Below, one piece after another: positions 26,114-35,459 of a DNA stretch of 64,000 nt. The position numbers were made by a program, and so were the translations under genes. The notes below the pieces were generated by a model. It saw only the letters and a program-made list of their open reading frames with translations. It was not told the DNA's origin and ran no database searches. Positions within the stretch are counted from its first letter, which is position 1. Each line of letters opens with the position of its first letter. Location: positions 24,374 through 88,373 of the forward strand of contig CALWID010000001.1 of the NCBI GenBank assembly GCA_944380635.1. The letters run 5' to 3'. This DNA comes from an uncultured Eubacterium sp. (GTDB lineage Bacteria; Bacillota; Clostridia; Oscillospirales; Acutalibacteraceae).

Positions 26114-27165
26114 TATAATTTATCAATCTCTTTCATAAGTTCATCCAAAAGTTCGTTTTCCGGAACTTTTCTTAAAATTTCTCCTTTTTTGAAGATAAGG
26201 CCGCAGCCGTCCCCTCCAGCGATTCCTATATCCGCCTCGCGCGCCTCGCCGGGGCCGTTTACGATACAGCCCATAACCGCAACCTTAATAGGTTTTTTGC
26301 AGTCTTTAAGCCTTTCTTCAACCTGCTTGGCAAGCCCGATAAGGTCTATCTTTGTTCTGCCGCAGGTGGGGCAGGAAATAAGATAAGGGCAATCCTTTTT
26401 AAGACCTATAGCCTTTAAAATATCAAACGCGGCGAACACTTCTTTAACAGGAGTATCAGAGAGGCTTACCCTGATGGTATCACCTATTCCGCGTGTTAAA
26501 AGCGAGCCGATACCGATTGCGGATTTAATAATTCCCATACGCTCCGTACCCGCCTCCGTTACGCCGAGGTGAAGGGGATAATCACACTGCTGCGCCGCGA
26601 GTTCGTAAGCGGAAATCATTGTATTTACATCTGAGGATTTTATTGAAATAACAATATCCGTAAAATCAAATTTTTCAAGAAGCGACGCGTGATAAAGCGC
26701 CGACTCAACCATTGCCTGAGGTGTTGGGGCGCCGTATTTTGCAAGGATATGCTTTTCAAGAGAGCCGCTGTTTACGCCTATGCGGATAGGTATTTGTTTT
26801 TGGCGGCAAATATCGGCAACGGCTTTAACCCTTGATTCATCGCCTATATTGCCGGGATTTATTCTGATTTTATCAATGCCTCTTTCCGCCGCGCCTAAAG
26901 CGAGTTTGTAATCAAAATGAATATCCGCAACAAGCGGAACATCCACCGCTTTTTTTATAGGCTCAATAAGATTCAGCGCCTCTTCGTTAGGAATTGCGAA
27001 ACGAATAACCTGGCAGCCTGCCGCCGCAAGTTCCTTTGCCTGATTTACCGAACCCTCAATATCGCTTGCGGGAATATTGAGCATGGACTGCACAAGGATA
27101 GGCGAATCGCCGCCGATATATGTATCTTTTAATTTTATTTTTTTTGATTTTCTGCGAGTTATCAT
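26113..27165 (-). CDS. ispG: 4-hydroxy-3-methylbut-2-enyl diphosphate synthase IspG
   Basis: IspG (GcpE) is the 4Fe-4S enzyme that converts MEcPP to HMBPP in the MEP isoprenoid pathway. The 350-residue bacterial short form has an N-terminal TIM barrel (RFAIPNEEAL, VADIHFDYKLA, KIRINPGNIG) and a C-terminal cluster-binding part with SCPTCGRT and CIVNGPGEA. An AGGCAGG site lies before the ATG at 27165. It works with dxr two genes upstream and is coupled to polC. The gap before it contains a perfect GC palindrome at 27214-27227. Confidence 0.96.
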   Translation of the reverse strand: MITRRKSKKIKLKDTYIGGDSPILVQSMLNIPASDIEGSVNQAKELAAAGCQVIRFAIPNEEALNLIEPIKKAVDVPLVADIHFDYKLALGAAERGIDKIRINPGNIGDESRVKAVADICRQKQIPIRIGVNSGSLEKHILAKYGAPTPQAMVESALYHASLLEKFDFTDIVISIKSSDVNTMISAYELAAQQCDYPLHLGVTEAGTERMGIIKSAIGIGSLLTRGIGDTIRVSLSDTPVKEVFAAFDILKAIGLKKDCPYLISCPTCGRTKIDLIGLAKQVEERLKDCKKPIKVAVMGCIVNGPGEAREADIGIAGGDGCGLIFKKGEILRKVPENELLDELMKEIDKL

Positions 27166-27213
27166 AATGACCTGCCTTTCAGCGCATTCCCCTAAAGGCG
27201 GGGAGCGCGCTAT

Positions 27214-27227
27214 ACCGCCGCGGCGGT
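27214..27227. repeat. GC-rich perfect palindrome between rseP and ispG
   Basis: ACCGCCGCGGCGGT is a perfect 14-bp palindrome in the 88-base gap between rseP and ispG. No T-run follows, so it is not an evident terminator; it could be an RNA-processing or pausing hairpin. Confidence 0.35.
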
Positions 27228-27253
27228 GTACTGATTAAAAAATTAATGCCGTA

Positions 27254-28294
27254 TTAAAAGAGTTTTGTAACATCTGAAAAAGTTACTATAACCATAAGTC
27301 CGAGGAGGAGCACAAGCCCTGCCGCGTTTATGGCATATTCCCATTTTGCGGGAAGTTTCTTTTTAAATATACCTTCGCCGAGGAGCATAAAGAAACGCCA
27401 GCCGTCCAGCGCGGGAATGGGAAACAGATTAAAAAGCCCCACATTTATAGTTAACAGAGCCATAATACGCAGCATAGAAGTTACGCTTGTTTTTACTGCG
27501 GTAGACACTACCGAAACCGCGCCGACGGGGCCGCTTAAATCAGATATTCCGTACCTGCCGGAAAGCAAATCCGCAACCGAAAGGAATATCATTCTCATAT
27601 AGGAAACAAACATTGAGCAACTGCTTTTTAAGATGCCGCCTACTGTTTTTTCCTCGCCGAGGAGCCAAAAATCCATATTTATAAAACGCTGACCCTCATA
27701 CTCCTGCATTTCAAAAGTAACATCAAGGGTGATATTTTTACCGTCCCTTTCAACTACCATTTGAACATCTCCGTCCGGGGAGCGGCTTAAACCGGTTTCC
27801 ACATCAGTTGCGGTAAAGACGCGCATACCGTCTATACTTTTGATGGTATCGCCCGCCTGAAGCCCGCTTGACTGGCTGACAGCATTATCGTCAAACTTAG
27901 CAACGGTGGGAGTACCTATAAGATCTGAACTTGAAACGATACACACAACAATTAAAAAGCCGAGTATCAGATTCATTACGGCGCCCGCCGCAACAACAAA
28001 CATTCTTGCGCCTACGCTTTTTTTAGAGAAAGAGCCGTTTTCGTCTGAATCTTCGTCCTCACCCTCCATGGCGCAATAGCCGCCGAACAGAATCCAGCGC
28101 AGTGAATATTTGGTTGAACCTTTTGTAAACGAAAAAATTTTGGGGCCCATACCTATTGAAAACTCGTTTACTTTGATTTTCATAAGCCTTGCCGCGGCAA
28201 AATGGCCGCCTTCGTGGATTATGATAATAAGTTCAAAAAACAGAATTGCAATAAGTATAGGATAAACAGTGTTCCAAATTGAACTAATACTCAC
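27254..28294 (-). CDS. rseP: RIP metalloprotease RseP (site-2 protease)
   Basis: RseP (RasP/YluC) is an intramembrane zinc protease that cleaves anti-sigma factors and signal-peptide remnants. The 346 residues have HEGGH at 27-31 in the first membrane segment (the HExxH motif), a PDZ domain (about 150-215; AGDTIKSIDGMRVFT), and the third catalytic motif in NLFPIPALDGWRF. The GTG at 28294 follows a GAGG site and lies 9 bases after dxr. Its place in the dxr-rseP-ispG order is conserved. Confidence 0.95.
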   Translation of the reverse strand: MSISSIWNTVYPILIAILFFELIIIIHEGGHFAAARLMKIKVNEFSIGMGPKIFSFTKGSTKYSLRWILFGGYCAMEGEDEDSDENGSFSKKSVGARMFVVAAGAVMNLILGFLIVVCIVSSSDLIGTPTVAKFDDNAVSQSSGLQAGDTIKSIDGMRVFTATDVETGLSRSPDGDVQMVVERDGKNITLDVTFEMQEYEGQRFINMDFWLLGEEKTVGGILKSSCSMFVSYMRMIFLSVADLLSGRYGISDLSGPVGAVSVVSTAVKTSVTSMLRIMALLTINVGLFNLFPIPALDGWRFFMLLGEGIFKKKLPAKWEYAINAAGLVLLLGLMVIVTFSDVTKLF

Positions 28295-28303
28295 TCTATC
28301 GCC

Positions 28304-29449
28304 TCACTGATAATTACTGATAACAAATTCGCGGGCAATTCTATCTGCCTCAAGGACATCACTTAAAGTAAAATTGCTCTTATCGGCAGCGTTAAGCATT
28401 GCCTCTTCATTAAGATATGCAATATCAGTGAATTTAATTTTTCCGTTTAAGAAAAGTTTCACGCTTTCCTCATTCGCGCCGTTTGCGGCGGCAGGGTGAA
28501 GTCCGCCCATTTCAATCGCTTTTTTGCAAACATCTATACATTTAAAAGTTTTGTAATCCGGCTCAAAGAAAGTTAGTTTACCGTAATCGGCAAGAGAAAG
28601 TTCCTTAACCGGACTTTCTTCCCGCGCGGGATAAGTTAAAGCGTACTGAATAGGTATTCTCATATCCGGCACGCCGAGTTGGGCTATGACGGAATTATCT
28701 TTATATACTATTGCTGAATGCACTACCGATTCACGGTGAACAACAATTTCAATAGCGTCATTCGGCATATTAAACAGCCACTTTGCCTCTATAAATTCAA
28801 GGCCTTTATTCATCATTGTGGCGGAATCTATTGTTATTTTGGCGCCCATATTCCAGTTTGGGTGCTTTAAAGCGTCCTGCGGGGTAACATTTTCAAGTTC
28901 TGAAAGAGTTTTCCCAAAAAATGGGCCGCCGGAAGCGGTGAGTATTATTTTTTTTACAGCGTCTTTTGACGGGCAGCCCTGAAGCGCCTGAAATATTGCG
29001 GAATGTTCGCTGTCCACAGGTAAAATTGAAACGCCGTTTTCCTTTGCAAGGCTTGTTACAAGGCTTCCGCCCGCAACAAGCGTTTCCTTATTGGCAAGGG
29101 CAATGGTTTTTTTAGCCTTTATCGCCTCAAGAGTAGGCATAAGGCCTATCATACCCACAACGGAATTAAGCACTGTATCCGCGCCCTGATAAGTTGCGCA
29201 CTCTATAAGCCCCTGCATACCGCATACAACTTTTACGGGCATATCCGCCACTTTCGTTTTAAGTTCGTGAGCGGCGTCCTCATTCATCATACAGACGAGT
29301 TCGGGGTGAAATTCACGAATTTGCTCTTCCATTTTTTTAACATCAGTGTTTGCCGTAAGGCATTTAACGCTGTAAGAGTGCATACGGCACACATCAAGCG
29401 ACTGAGTTCCTATTGAGCCTGTTGAGCCGAGAATTGAAAGATTTTTCAT
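28304..29449 (-). CDS. dxr: 1-deoxy-D-xylulose 5-phosphate reductoisomerase
   Basis: Dxr makes 2-C-methyl-D-erythritol 4-phosphate, the committed step of the MEP pathway. The 381 residues begin MKNLSILGSTGSIGTQSLD with the NADPH-binding GSTGSIG. The metal site is in LPVDSEHSAIFQ and MNKGLEFIEAKWLF, and the flexible lid contains HRESVVHS. The ATG at 29449 follows an AAAGG site; a start at 29476 would overlap cdsA without a ribosome site. It is in an operon with cdsA and rseP. Confidence 0.96.
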   Translation of the reverse strand: MKNLSILGSTGSIGTQSLDVCRMHSYSVKCLTANTDVKKMEEQIREFHPELVCMMNEDAAHELKTKVADMPVKVVCGMQGLIECATYQGADTVLNSVVGMIGLMPTLEAIKAKKTIALANKETLVAGGSLVTSLAKENGVSILPVDSEHSAIFQALQGCPSKDAVKKIILTASGGPFFGKTLSELENVTPQDALKHPNWNMGAKITIDSATMMNKGLEFIEAKWLFNMPNDAIEIVVHRESVVHSAIVYKDNSVIAQLGVPDMRIPIQYALTYPAREESPVKELSLADYGKLTFFEPDYKTFKCIDVCKKAIEMGGLHPAAANGANEESVKLFLNGKIKFTDIAYLNEEAMLNAADKSNFTLSDVLEADRIAREFVISNYQ

Positions 29450-29469
29450 TTGCAAATACCTTTCCGCGC

Positions 29470-30336
29470 TCAGCAAAAAGCAACGAGCGCCATAACATAT
29501 GTAAGAAGAAGTGTGAACAAAGACGAATCAAATCTATCCATAACGCCGCCGTGGCCGGGGAAAATCTTACCGAAATCCTTAACGCCGAAATTGCGCTTAA
29601 GAACGGAGGCGGTAAGGTCGCCCATCATACCGAGGAACGACACGGGCACGCAGCAGACAAGAATAACCGTTGCGCCGAAAGAATCAATGGGGGCGTCTGC
29701 AACATGATTATAAATCACAAAAGCGGCGGCATTTAGAATAATGGAAACGATAATTCCGCACGCCGCGCCCTCAATAGTTTTTTTGGGACTGATATTCGGG
29801 CTCATTTTATGCTTGCCGAAAGCCATTCCGCCGAGTTGAGCGCCCACATCCGTACCGAGCGCGCAAATAAGAGCAAAAAAGATGAGATATATACCGAACT
29901 GCTCGTTAATAAACATATCTCTTAATTTTACAAAAACGGAAAACGCATAAGGCACGCACACGCTGCCGAAAAACGCTATTGCCACATCTTCAAATTTAGT
30001 GTGGGAATATCCCTTTAACATTGCAAGGCACATTATAAGCGCTGCCGCAATAATATACACAACGCACGGCACCGCTGAAATAACCTGACCCCAAGTCTGA
30101 GTTGAAACAAGCGGCTCAAGCACTTTGGGACTTGCAAAAAACGGAAACGCCGCGGCTACGGCAGTGCCGAACACAAGAATGAATTTATTTGAGATTTTGG
30201 CGCAGCGCATAATCTCATTTGCGGCAACCGCGCTTAAAAACGCTATTACAAGCACAAAAAGCGGCGTATTTATCTGCCAAACAACAAGAGCAAGAACAAG
30301 CAGCAAAACTATTGCCGTGATGACTCTTTTTTTCAT
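29470..30336 (-). CDS. cdsA: Phosphatidate cytidylyltransferase CdsA
   Basis: CdsA makes CDP-diacylglycerol for phospholipid synthesis in the membrane. The protein of about 288 residues has roughly eight membrane segments. The C-terminal signature is clear: KHKMSPNISPKKTIEGAACG and DLTASVLKRNFGVKDFGKIF, ending PGHGGVMDRFDS. The ATG at 30336 has GGTGG 5 bases upstream. It lies between uppS and dxr as usual. Confidence 0.95.
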   Translation of the reverse strand: MKKRVITAIVLLLVLALVVWQINTPLFVLVIAFLSAVAANEIMRCAKISNKFILVFGTAVAAAFPFFASPKVLEPLVSTQTWGQVISAVPCVVYIIAAALIMCLAMLKGYSHTKFEDVAIAFFGSVCVPYAFSVFVKLRDMFINEQFGIYLIFFALICALGTDVGAQLGGMAFGKHKMSPNISPKKTIEGAACGIIVSIILNAAAFVIYNHVADAPIDSFGATVILVCCVPVSFLGMMGDLTASVLKRNFGVKDFGKIFPGHGGVMDRFDSSLFTLLLTYVMALVAFC

Positions 30337-30402
30337 ATTGACCACCATTATAGCCTTTCTGAAAAGATATAAGTTTTAAACCGCAAGCGGTTTTACTATC
30401 CG

Positions 30403-31119
30403 CTAACCGCCGAACCTGCGGTTGCGCTTTTCAAAAGCGGTAAGCGCCATATGCAAATCTTTTTCCGTGAAATCGGGCCACAGCACATCACTGTACCAAA
30501 ATTCGCTGTATGCGGACTGCCAAAGCAGGAAATTTGAAAGCCTTTCCTCCCCGCTGGGGCGGATAATCAAATCACAATCGGGAGAAGTATAAAGATTATC
30601 GCTTATATCCTGCTGAGTAATACTGCTTTTGCCCGACGCGATAAGGCGGTTTACGGCAGAAACAATTTCCTGCCTGCCGCCGTAATTTACGGCAACATTT
30701 ATAAGAGTTCCCGTTCTTGAGGAAGTTTCCTTTTCAGCGTCCCTCATCAACTGAAGGAGTTGGGGGTGCATACCCTCTTCCTCCCCTATAAATCTTACGC
30801 GCAGATTTCCGCTTGCCTGAAGGTCATTTTTTGCGTCTATAAGATAATCATAAAAGAGGTGCATAAGAGTTTCCACCTCTTCTTTCGGGCGTTTCCAGTT
30901 TTCGGTTGAAAAAGCGTAAAAAGTAACTTCCTCTATACCGATTCTGCCGCACTCCTTTGAAATCTTTTTAAAAACATCGGCGCCGACTTTATGGCCTGCC
31001 GTGCGCGGCAGCGCTCTCTTTTTAGCCCACCTGCCGTTTCCGTCCATAATAATGCCGAGGTGGCGGGGCAAAACGGAAAACTCCGCCGTATTTGTATCTT
31101 TTTTACTAAAAATAGCCAT
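30403..31119 (-). CDS. uppS: Isoprenyl transferase UppS
   Basis: UppS makes undecaprenyl diphosphate, the lipid carrier for wall polymers, from IPP and farnesyl diphosphate. The 238-residue cis-prenyltransferase has catalytic Asp26 in HLGIIMDGNGRWA, then FYAFSTENWKRP and the C-terminal LIIRPSGEERLSNFLLWQ. The ATG at 31119 has GGTGA 5 bases upstream; the longer frame to 31233 has no family similarity in its extra 38 residues. A 212-base gap separates it from frr. Confidence 0.96.
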   Translation of the reverse strand: MAIFSKKDTNTAEFSVLPRHLGIIMDGNGRWAKKRALPRTAGHKVGADVFKKISKECGRIGIEEVTFYAFSTENWKRPKEEVETLMHLFYDYLIDAKNDLQASGNLRVRFIGEEEGMHPQLLQLMRDAEKETSSRTGTLINVAVNYGGRQEIVSAVNRLIASGKSSITQQDISDNLYTSPDCDLIIRPSGEERLSNFLLWQSAYSEFWYSDVLWPDFTEKDLHMALTAFEKRNRRFGG

Positions 31120-31331
31120 ATAAATCACCGTTAGCCTTTCAGGCTGAATATTTAAGATTATTAAACCCATCCGCGCCGCCGAACAGCAAACTCTGACGCG
31201 GCTGAGAAGTGTATTACGCCGAGGGCGCGGCACACTTGCGGCAGCAGAAAAATATTTCTTGAAAAAACACAGAACGGCGGAGAGTGTTCCCCGCCTTTAC
31301 TGCAATATTGCCGCCCGAAAGCGGTTTGAAG
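31120..31331 (-). other. Structured intergenic gap between frr and uppS
   Basis: This is the widest gap in an otherwise tight operon. The minus strand contains GGCGG-N10-CCGCC followed some bases later by a T-run, and further GC-rich segments with inverted similarity. It could be an attenuator or a processing site. I see no open frame of note. Confidence 0.3.
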
Positions 31332-31886
31332 TTAAATGGAAAGAATTTCTTTTTCCTTTTTCTTTTCCATTTCATCTACCTGCTTAATAAAACTATCCGT
31401 AATATCCTGAAGTTTCTTTTCGCCGTCCTTAAGGTCATCTTCTGTAATTTCGTTATTTTTCTTAAGTTTTTTAATATCATCCATAGAATCGCGGCGGATA
31501 TTTCTGACGGCTACTTTCGCTTCCTCGGCACGCTTTGAAATATCCTTAACAAGTTCTTTACGGCGCTCCTCAGTAAGCGGAGGGAAAACAAGGCGGATAA
31601 CCTTTCCGTCATTATTGGGGTTAATACCTATCTCCGCGGTATTTATAGCCTTTTCTATTTCTTTGATTATAGACGCATCCCAAGGCTGAATCATAAGCAT
31701 TCTGGGTTCGGGAACGCTGATTGCGGCAACCTGGTTAATTGGGGTTGCGGTGCCGTAATAATCAACGGTAACTCTATCCAAAACAGCGGGATTTGCCCTG
31801 CCCGCGCGAACTGCTTTATAATCTCTTTCAAGAGCGTCAAGGCATTTATTCATTTTTTCTTTTGTTTTATTAAATACAGTTTCCAT
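31332..31886 (-). CDS. frr: Ribosome recycling factor
   Basis: RRF splits post-termination ribosomes with EF-G. The 184 residues begin METVFNKTKEKMNKCLDAL and include RAGRANPAVLDRVTVDYYGT and the C-terminal DSFIKQVDEMEKKKEKEI helix; length and motifs match the family. The ATG at 31886 is chosen because GGTGA lies 5 bases upstream; the GTG three codons earlier is part of that site. It follows pyrH by 35 bases. Confidence 0.97.
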   Translation of the reverse strand: METVFNKTKEKMNKCLDALERDYKAVRAGRANPAVLDRVTVDYYGTATPINQVAAISVPEPRMLMIQPWDASIIKEIEKAINTAEIGINPNNDGKVIRLVFPPLTEERRKELVKDISKRAEEAKVAVRNIRRDSMDDIKKLKKNNEITEDDLKDGEKKLQDITDSFIKQVDEMEKKKEKEILSI

Positions 31887-31921
31887 ATTTTTCACCTTTC
31901 AAAAGTATTTTGATTAACATT

Positions 31922-32629
31922 TCAGTTTGTAACCGTTGTGCCTATATTTTTGCCCGTAACAACATCAACAAGATTATTCGGGTCATCAAGATTGAAAACG
32001 ATAATAGTCATATCGTTATCTTTGCAAAGCGAAAACGCAGTTGAATCCATAACTTTAAGGTCTCTGTTTATAACCTCTTTAAAAGATACGGTATCGTACT
32101 TAACAGCGTCCGGATACTTATTCGGGTCCATATCAAAAACGCCGTCCACATTAGTAGCCTTCAAAAGGGCGTCCGCATTCATCTCCACACTTCTCAGCGC
32201 CGCCGCCGTATCTGTTGAGAAAAACGGCGAGCCGGTGCCGCAGCCGAATATAACTATTCTGCCTTTTTCAAGATGGCGTATAGCGCGGTTTCTGATATAC
32301 GGTTCCGCAATCTGCCTCATTTCAATAGCGGTCTGCACACGCACATCCGCTCCGAGTTGCTCAAGAGCATCACAAAGCGCAAGTGAATTCATTGCCGTTG
32401 CCAGCATACCTATATGGTCTGCTCTGGCTCTGTCCATACCGTCGCTTGACCTGCCGCGCCAGAAATTGCCGCCGCCTACAACAATGGCAACTTCAACGCC
32501 GAGGTCGGCAACCGCCTTGATTGATTTGCAGATAGTTACAACAGTATCGTTATCTATGCCCGTTGTTTTGGGACCGGCAAGCACCTCGCCGGAAAGTTTA
32601 AGAAGAATTCTTTTATAAACAGCGCCCAT
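31922..32629 (-). CDS. pyrH: UMP kinase PyrH
   Basis: PyrH phosphorylates UMP to UDP. The 235-residue amino-acid-kinase-fold protein has [14 protein letters not shown], the [11 protein letters not shown] loop, [19 protein letters not shown] and [24 protein letters not shown] site lies upstream of the ATG at 32629. In most Firmicutes it follows tsf directly; here a 7.4 kb insert separates them and a weak promoter stands upstream instead. Confidence 0.97.
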   Translation of the reverse strand: MGAVYKRILLKLSGEVLAGPKTTGIDNDTVVTICKSIKAVADLGVEVAIVVGGGNFWRGRSSDGMDRARADHIGMLATAMNSLALCDALEQLGADVRVQTAIEMRQIAEPYIRNRAIRHLEKGRIVIFGCGTGSPFFSTDTAAALRSVEMNADALLKATNVDGVFDMDPNKYPDAVKYDTVSFKEVINRDLKVMDSTAFSLCKDNDMTIIVFNLDDPNNLVDVVTGKNIGTTVTN

Positions 32630-32666
32630 AAATCAACCTCCGTTATTTTATATATCCATTATTTAT

Positions 32667-32695
32667 ATATTAATATATTTTAAAAATAAAGTAAA
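32667..32695 (-). promoter_or_regulatory. Putative promoter of the pyrH-frr-uppS operon
   Basis: TTTACT (32695-32690) and TAATAT (32672-32667) with 17-base spacing in very AT-rich DNA. It is expected here because the usual upstream genes rpsB-tsf have been displaced and two terminators lie between. Confidence 0.5.
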
Positions 32696-32705
32696 TAGCA
32701 AAATA

Positions 32706-32731
32706 GAAAAAGGCAGTAAAATTTTACCGCC
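32706..32731 (-). terminator. Second terminator between the LRR gene and pyrH
   Basis: On the minus strand GGC-G-GTAAAATTTTAC-T-GCC is followed by TTTTTC. It isolates pyrH transcription from the upstream insert. Confidence 0.7.
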
Positions 32732-32862
32732 CTTATGATTTAAAAATGAGATATTTTTAATAAAATTCTGCCATGCGCGCAGGCAGAGCGCCAAAAGCAT
32801 ATCTGCTTTACACCTTTAGGCAAGCGAAACAGCGGCAGGCGCCGCCGCACTGTAAAACGCGC

Positions 32863-32888
32863 GAAAGCCGCACGGCTGTGCGGCTTTC
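32863..32888. terminator. Hairpin downstream of the LRR surface protein gene
   Basis: A perfect 11-bp stem (GAAAGCCGCAC / GTGCGGCTTTC) with a 4-base loop lies about 60 bases after the LRR gene stop. The T-run is modest on either strand. The rest of the 318-base gap (32630-32947) holds the second terminator and the pyrH promoter, and no gene. Confidence 0.6.
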
Positions 32889-32947
32889 TTAAAACTGAAA
32901 TATTCAACCTGATTTTTTGGGTTTAAGAAAACAGTATACCCCGCCTT

Positions 32948-35398
32948 TTACTGCCTGTGGATAGTATTGTACTCCTGAACGATTGTATAATCGCGAACAT
33001 TTATATAACCGTCCCGATTAACATCGTAAAGAAATCCGTCCGTAACATCCGCGGTTTTCTTATTAAAATTAAGCAGCAATCCGGCGGAAACGATCGTTTT
33101 AAGTTCATCCCGTTCTTCGCCGCAGTCTTTGCAGAAATATGCAAGGTAAACTCCGGCAGTTCCCTGATAATGATGCGAATAACGGTAATCATGCCCCGTT
33201 GCGGGAATTGCCGTTTCCTGCTGAGCGCCGCACACCGTGCAGGTTTCAAGGGCAACGCCGTCCTGCGAACAAGTAGGTTCTTTTGTTATAACGGCATTTT
33301 CAGTATCAAATGTATGACCTGCCGCGGGTATTTCCACCTCAACAAATTCACCGCAGTTAGCACATGTGCCGCTTGCTTTACCCGGCTGTGTGCATGTTGG
33401 CTGAGTAATAACGGTATAATCTGCCGCGCCGTCTATATTATGACCGAGGGCAGGTATTTCATAAGTTGTAGCGGCATCACATCTTGAGCACTTCAACTGA
33501 CCTGTTCCTGATTTTGTGCAGGTAGGCTCCTGCAAAACGGAATCAATGCTGTAATCATGGCCGAGCGCGGAAGGAAGAGGAACATTCAATTCATCGCCGC
33601 ACTTAATGCAGGTATAAGTTGTTGTGCCCGCCTCAGTGCAGGTAGGCTCTTTTGTAACAACGCCTTCTCCGCGCTCATGACCCGTAGGCATAATATTAGT
33701 TGTTTCCGTTTTACCGCAGACGGTGCACTTCTTTTCAGTGCTGCCCATTGCGGTGCAGGTTACCTCTGATATTACACTTTCAGTATAATAGCCCTCTATC
33801 CACTCATTATGAACACATTCAGTGCGCTCGTTTCCGCACACTGAACAACGGTATTCGTTATAAGTATGACCGTCTTCCGTTGTATTTGTACTTATTAATT
33901 CTTCGGTGTGACCGGTTGCCGGCAGGGTAACCGTAACGGTCTCGCCGCAATTGGTACAAACGCCTGTTTCAGAGCCGTCTTGAGTACAGGTAGGCTGAGT
34001 TATTTGAGTATAATTTTCAATATTATGACCGAGAGCAGGTACAATAACAGCATAATTCACCTGGGTACATATTGTGCACCTTCTTATTGCCGTTCCGCCT
34101 CTTGTGCAGGTGGGAGTAATTGTATATTCATCTGTATAATACCCTTCCACCCAACTCTGATGAGTGTAAACAGTATTTTTCTCGCCGCATCTTGAACAGG
34201 TTTGATACTCATAAATATGGCCGTCCTCAGCGGTTTTATCCTCTGTTGAATCGGTAACAAAATCATGGCCGAGCGCCGGAATTGATTCGGTACGAACGGT
34301 AATTCCGCAATCAGCGCATATAATATCCTTTGAGCCGTTTTCAGTGCAGGTGGGCTCAAGAGTTATATTTTCATACATATTGCTGTGGGCGCAGTCATCA
34401 ATAGACACAAAATTATAGCCTTTTTCCTCAGCATATGTTTGCGTTGTGGACTGGGAATGGCCGTGGAAAGTAACGCTCTGCTGGCTGCCGTAGAACGGGT
34501 CGCTGTCAAGCGCTCCGTTGAAAGCACATTCGCTGTTATAAACATAAACATCGGTAAGCGTGCCGATATTTGAAAAAGCAAGAGTTGAAACGGTGGTTAC
34601 ATTTTCCGGCAGCACAAGAGTAGTAATAAATGTGCCGAGGAAAGAACTTGCAGAAATCGTTGTTATACTGCTGCCGAAATCAACATTCTTAAGATTTGAG
34701 CAACCGCTGAAATTGTTTATTCCTGTTTCGGTAAGGCCCGCGCCGAAAGTTACGCTTTCAAGGTTTACACAATTAAAAAACACTGAGCCGACTTCATATT
34801 CCGAGCCAATCAGCGGTTTGTGCATACCGAGGCTTGTAAGGCTGTCCGGGAAAACGATATTTCTTATTCCGCTGCCGTAATAGGCAAATTCCATAATTTT
34901 GGTTAAGCCCTCGGGAAAATCAACATCTTCAAGGCTTGTGCAGTTTTGAAAAGCATAACCCTCAATAGTCTTTAGGTTAACGGGCAGTTTACAGTCAGTC
35001 ATAGCAGTACAGTCATAGAAAGCGCGCTCGCCTATCTCCGTAAGCGTGGACGGCAGTGAAACGCTTTTAAGAGCCGTCATACTGCTGAAAGAATAATCGC
35101 CTATTCTTGTTACGCCTTCGCCCACAACAACATACTCACATTCTTCTCTGTAATCAGACCAAGGGGCATGGCCCGTGCCGAAAATTGTTTCTGCATTCTG
35201 GTAATCCTTAATTGCGCCCGTACCGGTAATAGTAAGCGTTTTCGTGCCGCTGTTATACGAATAATTTACGCTGCTGCCGGTTGCTCCGCAGCTGCCGCTG
35301 GTTGCGGCAAGCGCAGAAGTTGATATTATGCCGAAAAACGAAGTTGCGCACAATATTACTGATAACAAAACAGATAAAAATCTTTTTCCCGCTGCCAT
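32948..35398 (-). CDS. Secreted leucine-rich-repeat protein with CxxCG repeats and a dockerin-like end
   Basis: This is a surface or secreted protein of 816 residues. A signal peptide (KRFLSVLLSVILCATSFFG) is followed by BspA-like LRR_5 repeats to about residue 350. Then come eight copies of a roughly 30-50 residue unit of the form PTCTxxG...CxxCG...PALGH, probably zinc-binding, plus two longer spacers ending WVEGYY or WIEGYY and one final unmatched CKDCG. The last 30 residues, DVNRDGYINVRDYTIV, are one calcium-binding dockerin-type loop. It likely binds other surface or extracellular components; no catalytic domain is seen. The start is ATG 35398 after AGAGG; it has its own promoter. Confidence 0.85.
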   Translation of the reverse strand: MAAGKRFLSVLLSVILCATSFFGIISTSALAATSGSCGATGSSVNYSYNSGTKTLTITGTGAIKDYQNAETIFGTGHAPWSDYREECEYVVVGEGVTRIGDYSFSSMTALKSVSLPSTLTEIGERAFYDCTAMTDCKLPVNLKTIEGYAFQNCTSLEDVDFPEGLTKIMEFAYYGSGIRNIVFPDSLTSLGMHKPLIGSEYEVGSVFFNCVNLESVTFGAGLTETGINNFSGCSNLKNVDFGSSITTISASSFLGTFITTLVLPENVTTVSTLAFSNIGTLTDVYVYNSECAFNGALDSDPFYGSQQSVTFHGHSQSTTQTYAEEKGYNFVSIDDCAHSNMYENITLEPTCTENGSKDIICADCGITVRTESIPALGHDFVTDSTEDKTAEDGHIYEYQTCSRCGEKNTVYTHQSWVEGYYTDEYTITPTCTRGGTAIRRCTICTQVNYAVIVPALGHNIENYTQITQPTCTQDGSETGVCTNCGETVTVTLPATGHTEELISTNTTEDGHTYNEYRCSVCGNERTECVHNEWIEGYYTESVISEVTCTAMGSTEKKCTVCGKTETTNIMPTGHERGEGVVTKEPTCTEAGTTTYTCIKCGDELNVPLPSALGHDYSIDSVLQEPTCTKSGTGQLKCSRCDAATTYEIPALGHNIDGAADYTVITQPTCTQPGKASGTCANCGEFVEVEIPAAGHTFDTENAVITKEPTCSQDGVALETCTVCGAQQETAIPATGHDYRYSHHYQGTAGVYLAYFCKDCGEERDELKTIVSAGLLLNFNKKTADVTDGFLYDVNRDGYINVRDYTIVQEYNTIHRQ

Positions 35399-35459
35399 AA
35401 ATTTATACCTCTTTAAAACTTTCAATGAATAAAAAATAAATAATAATATATACAAATAA

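Noticed and set aside
31120-31233. N-terminal extension of UppS
   Set aside because: The extra 38 residues are Arg-rich and unlike the family, and a ribosome site lies directly before ATG 31119.
31938-32618. A 226-codon open frame opposite pyrH
   Set aside because: It lies wholly within the coding sequence of pyrH, a certain gene, and has no ribosome site or family features.
32948-35398. LRR/dockerin protein as part of a cellulosome
   Set aside because: Only one calcium loop is present and no cohesin, scaffoldin or cellulase gene occurs in the window.
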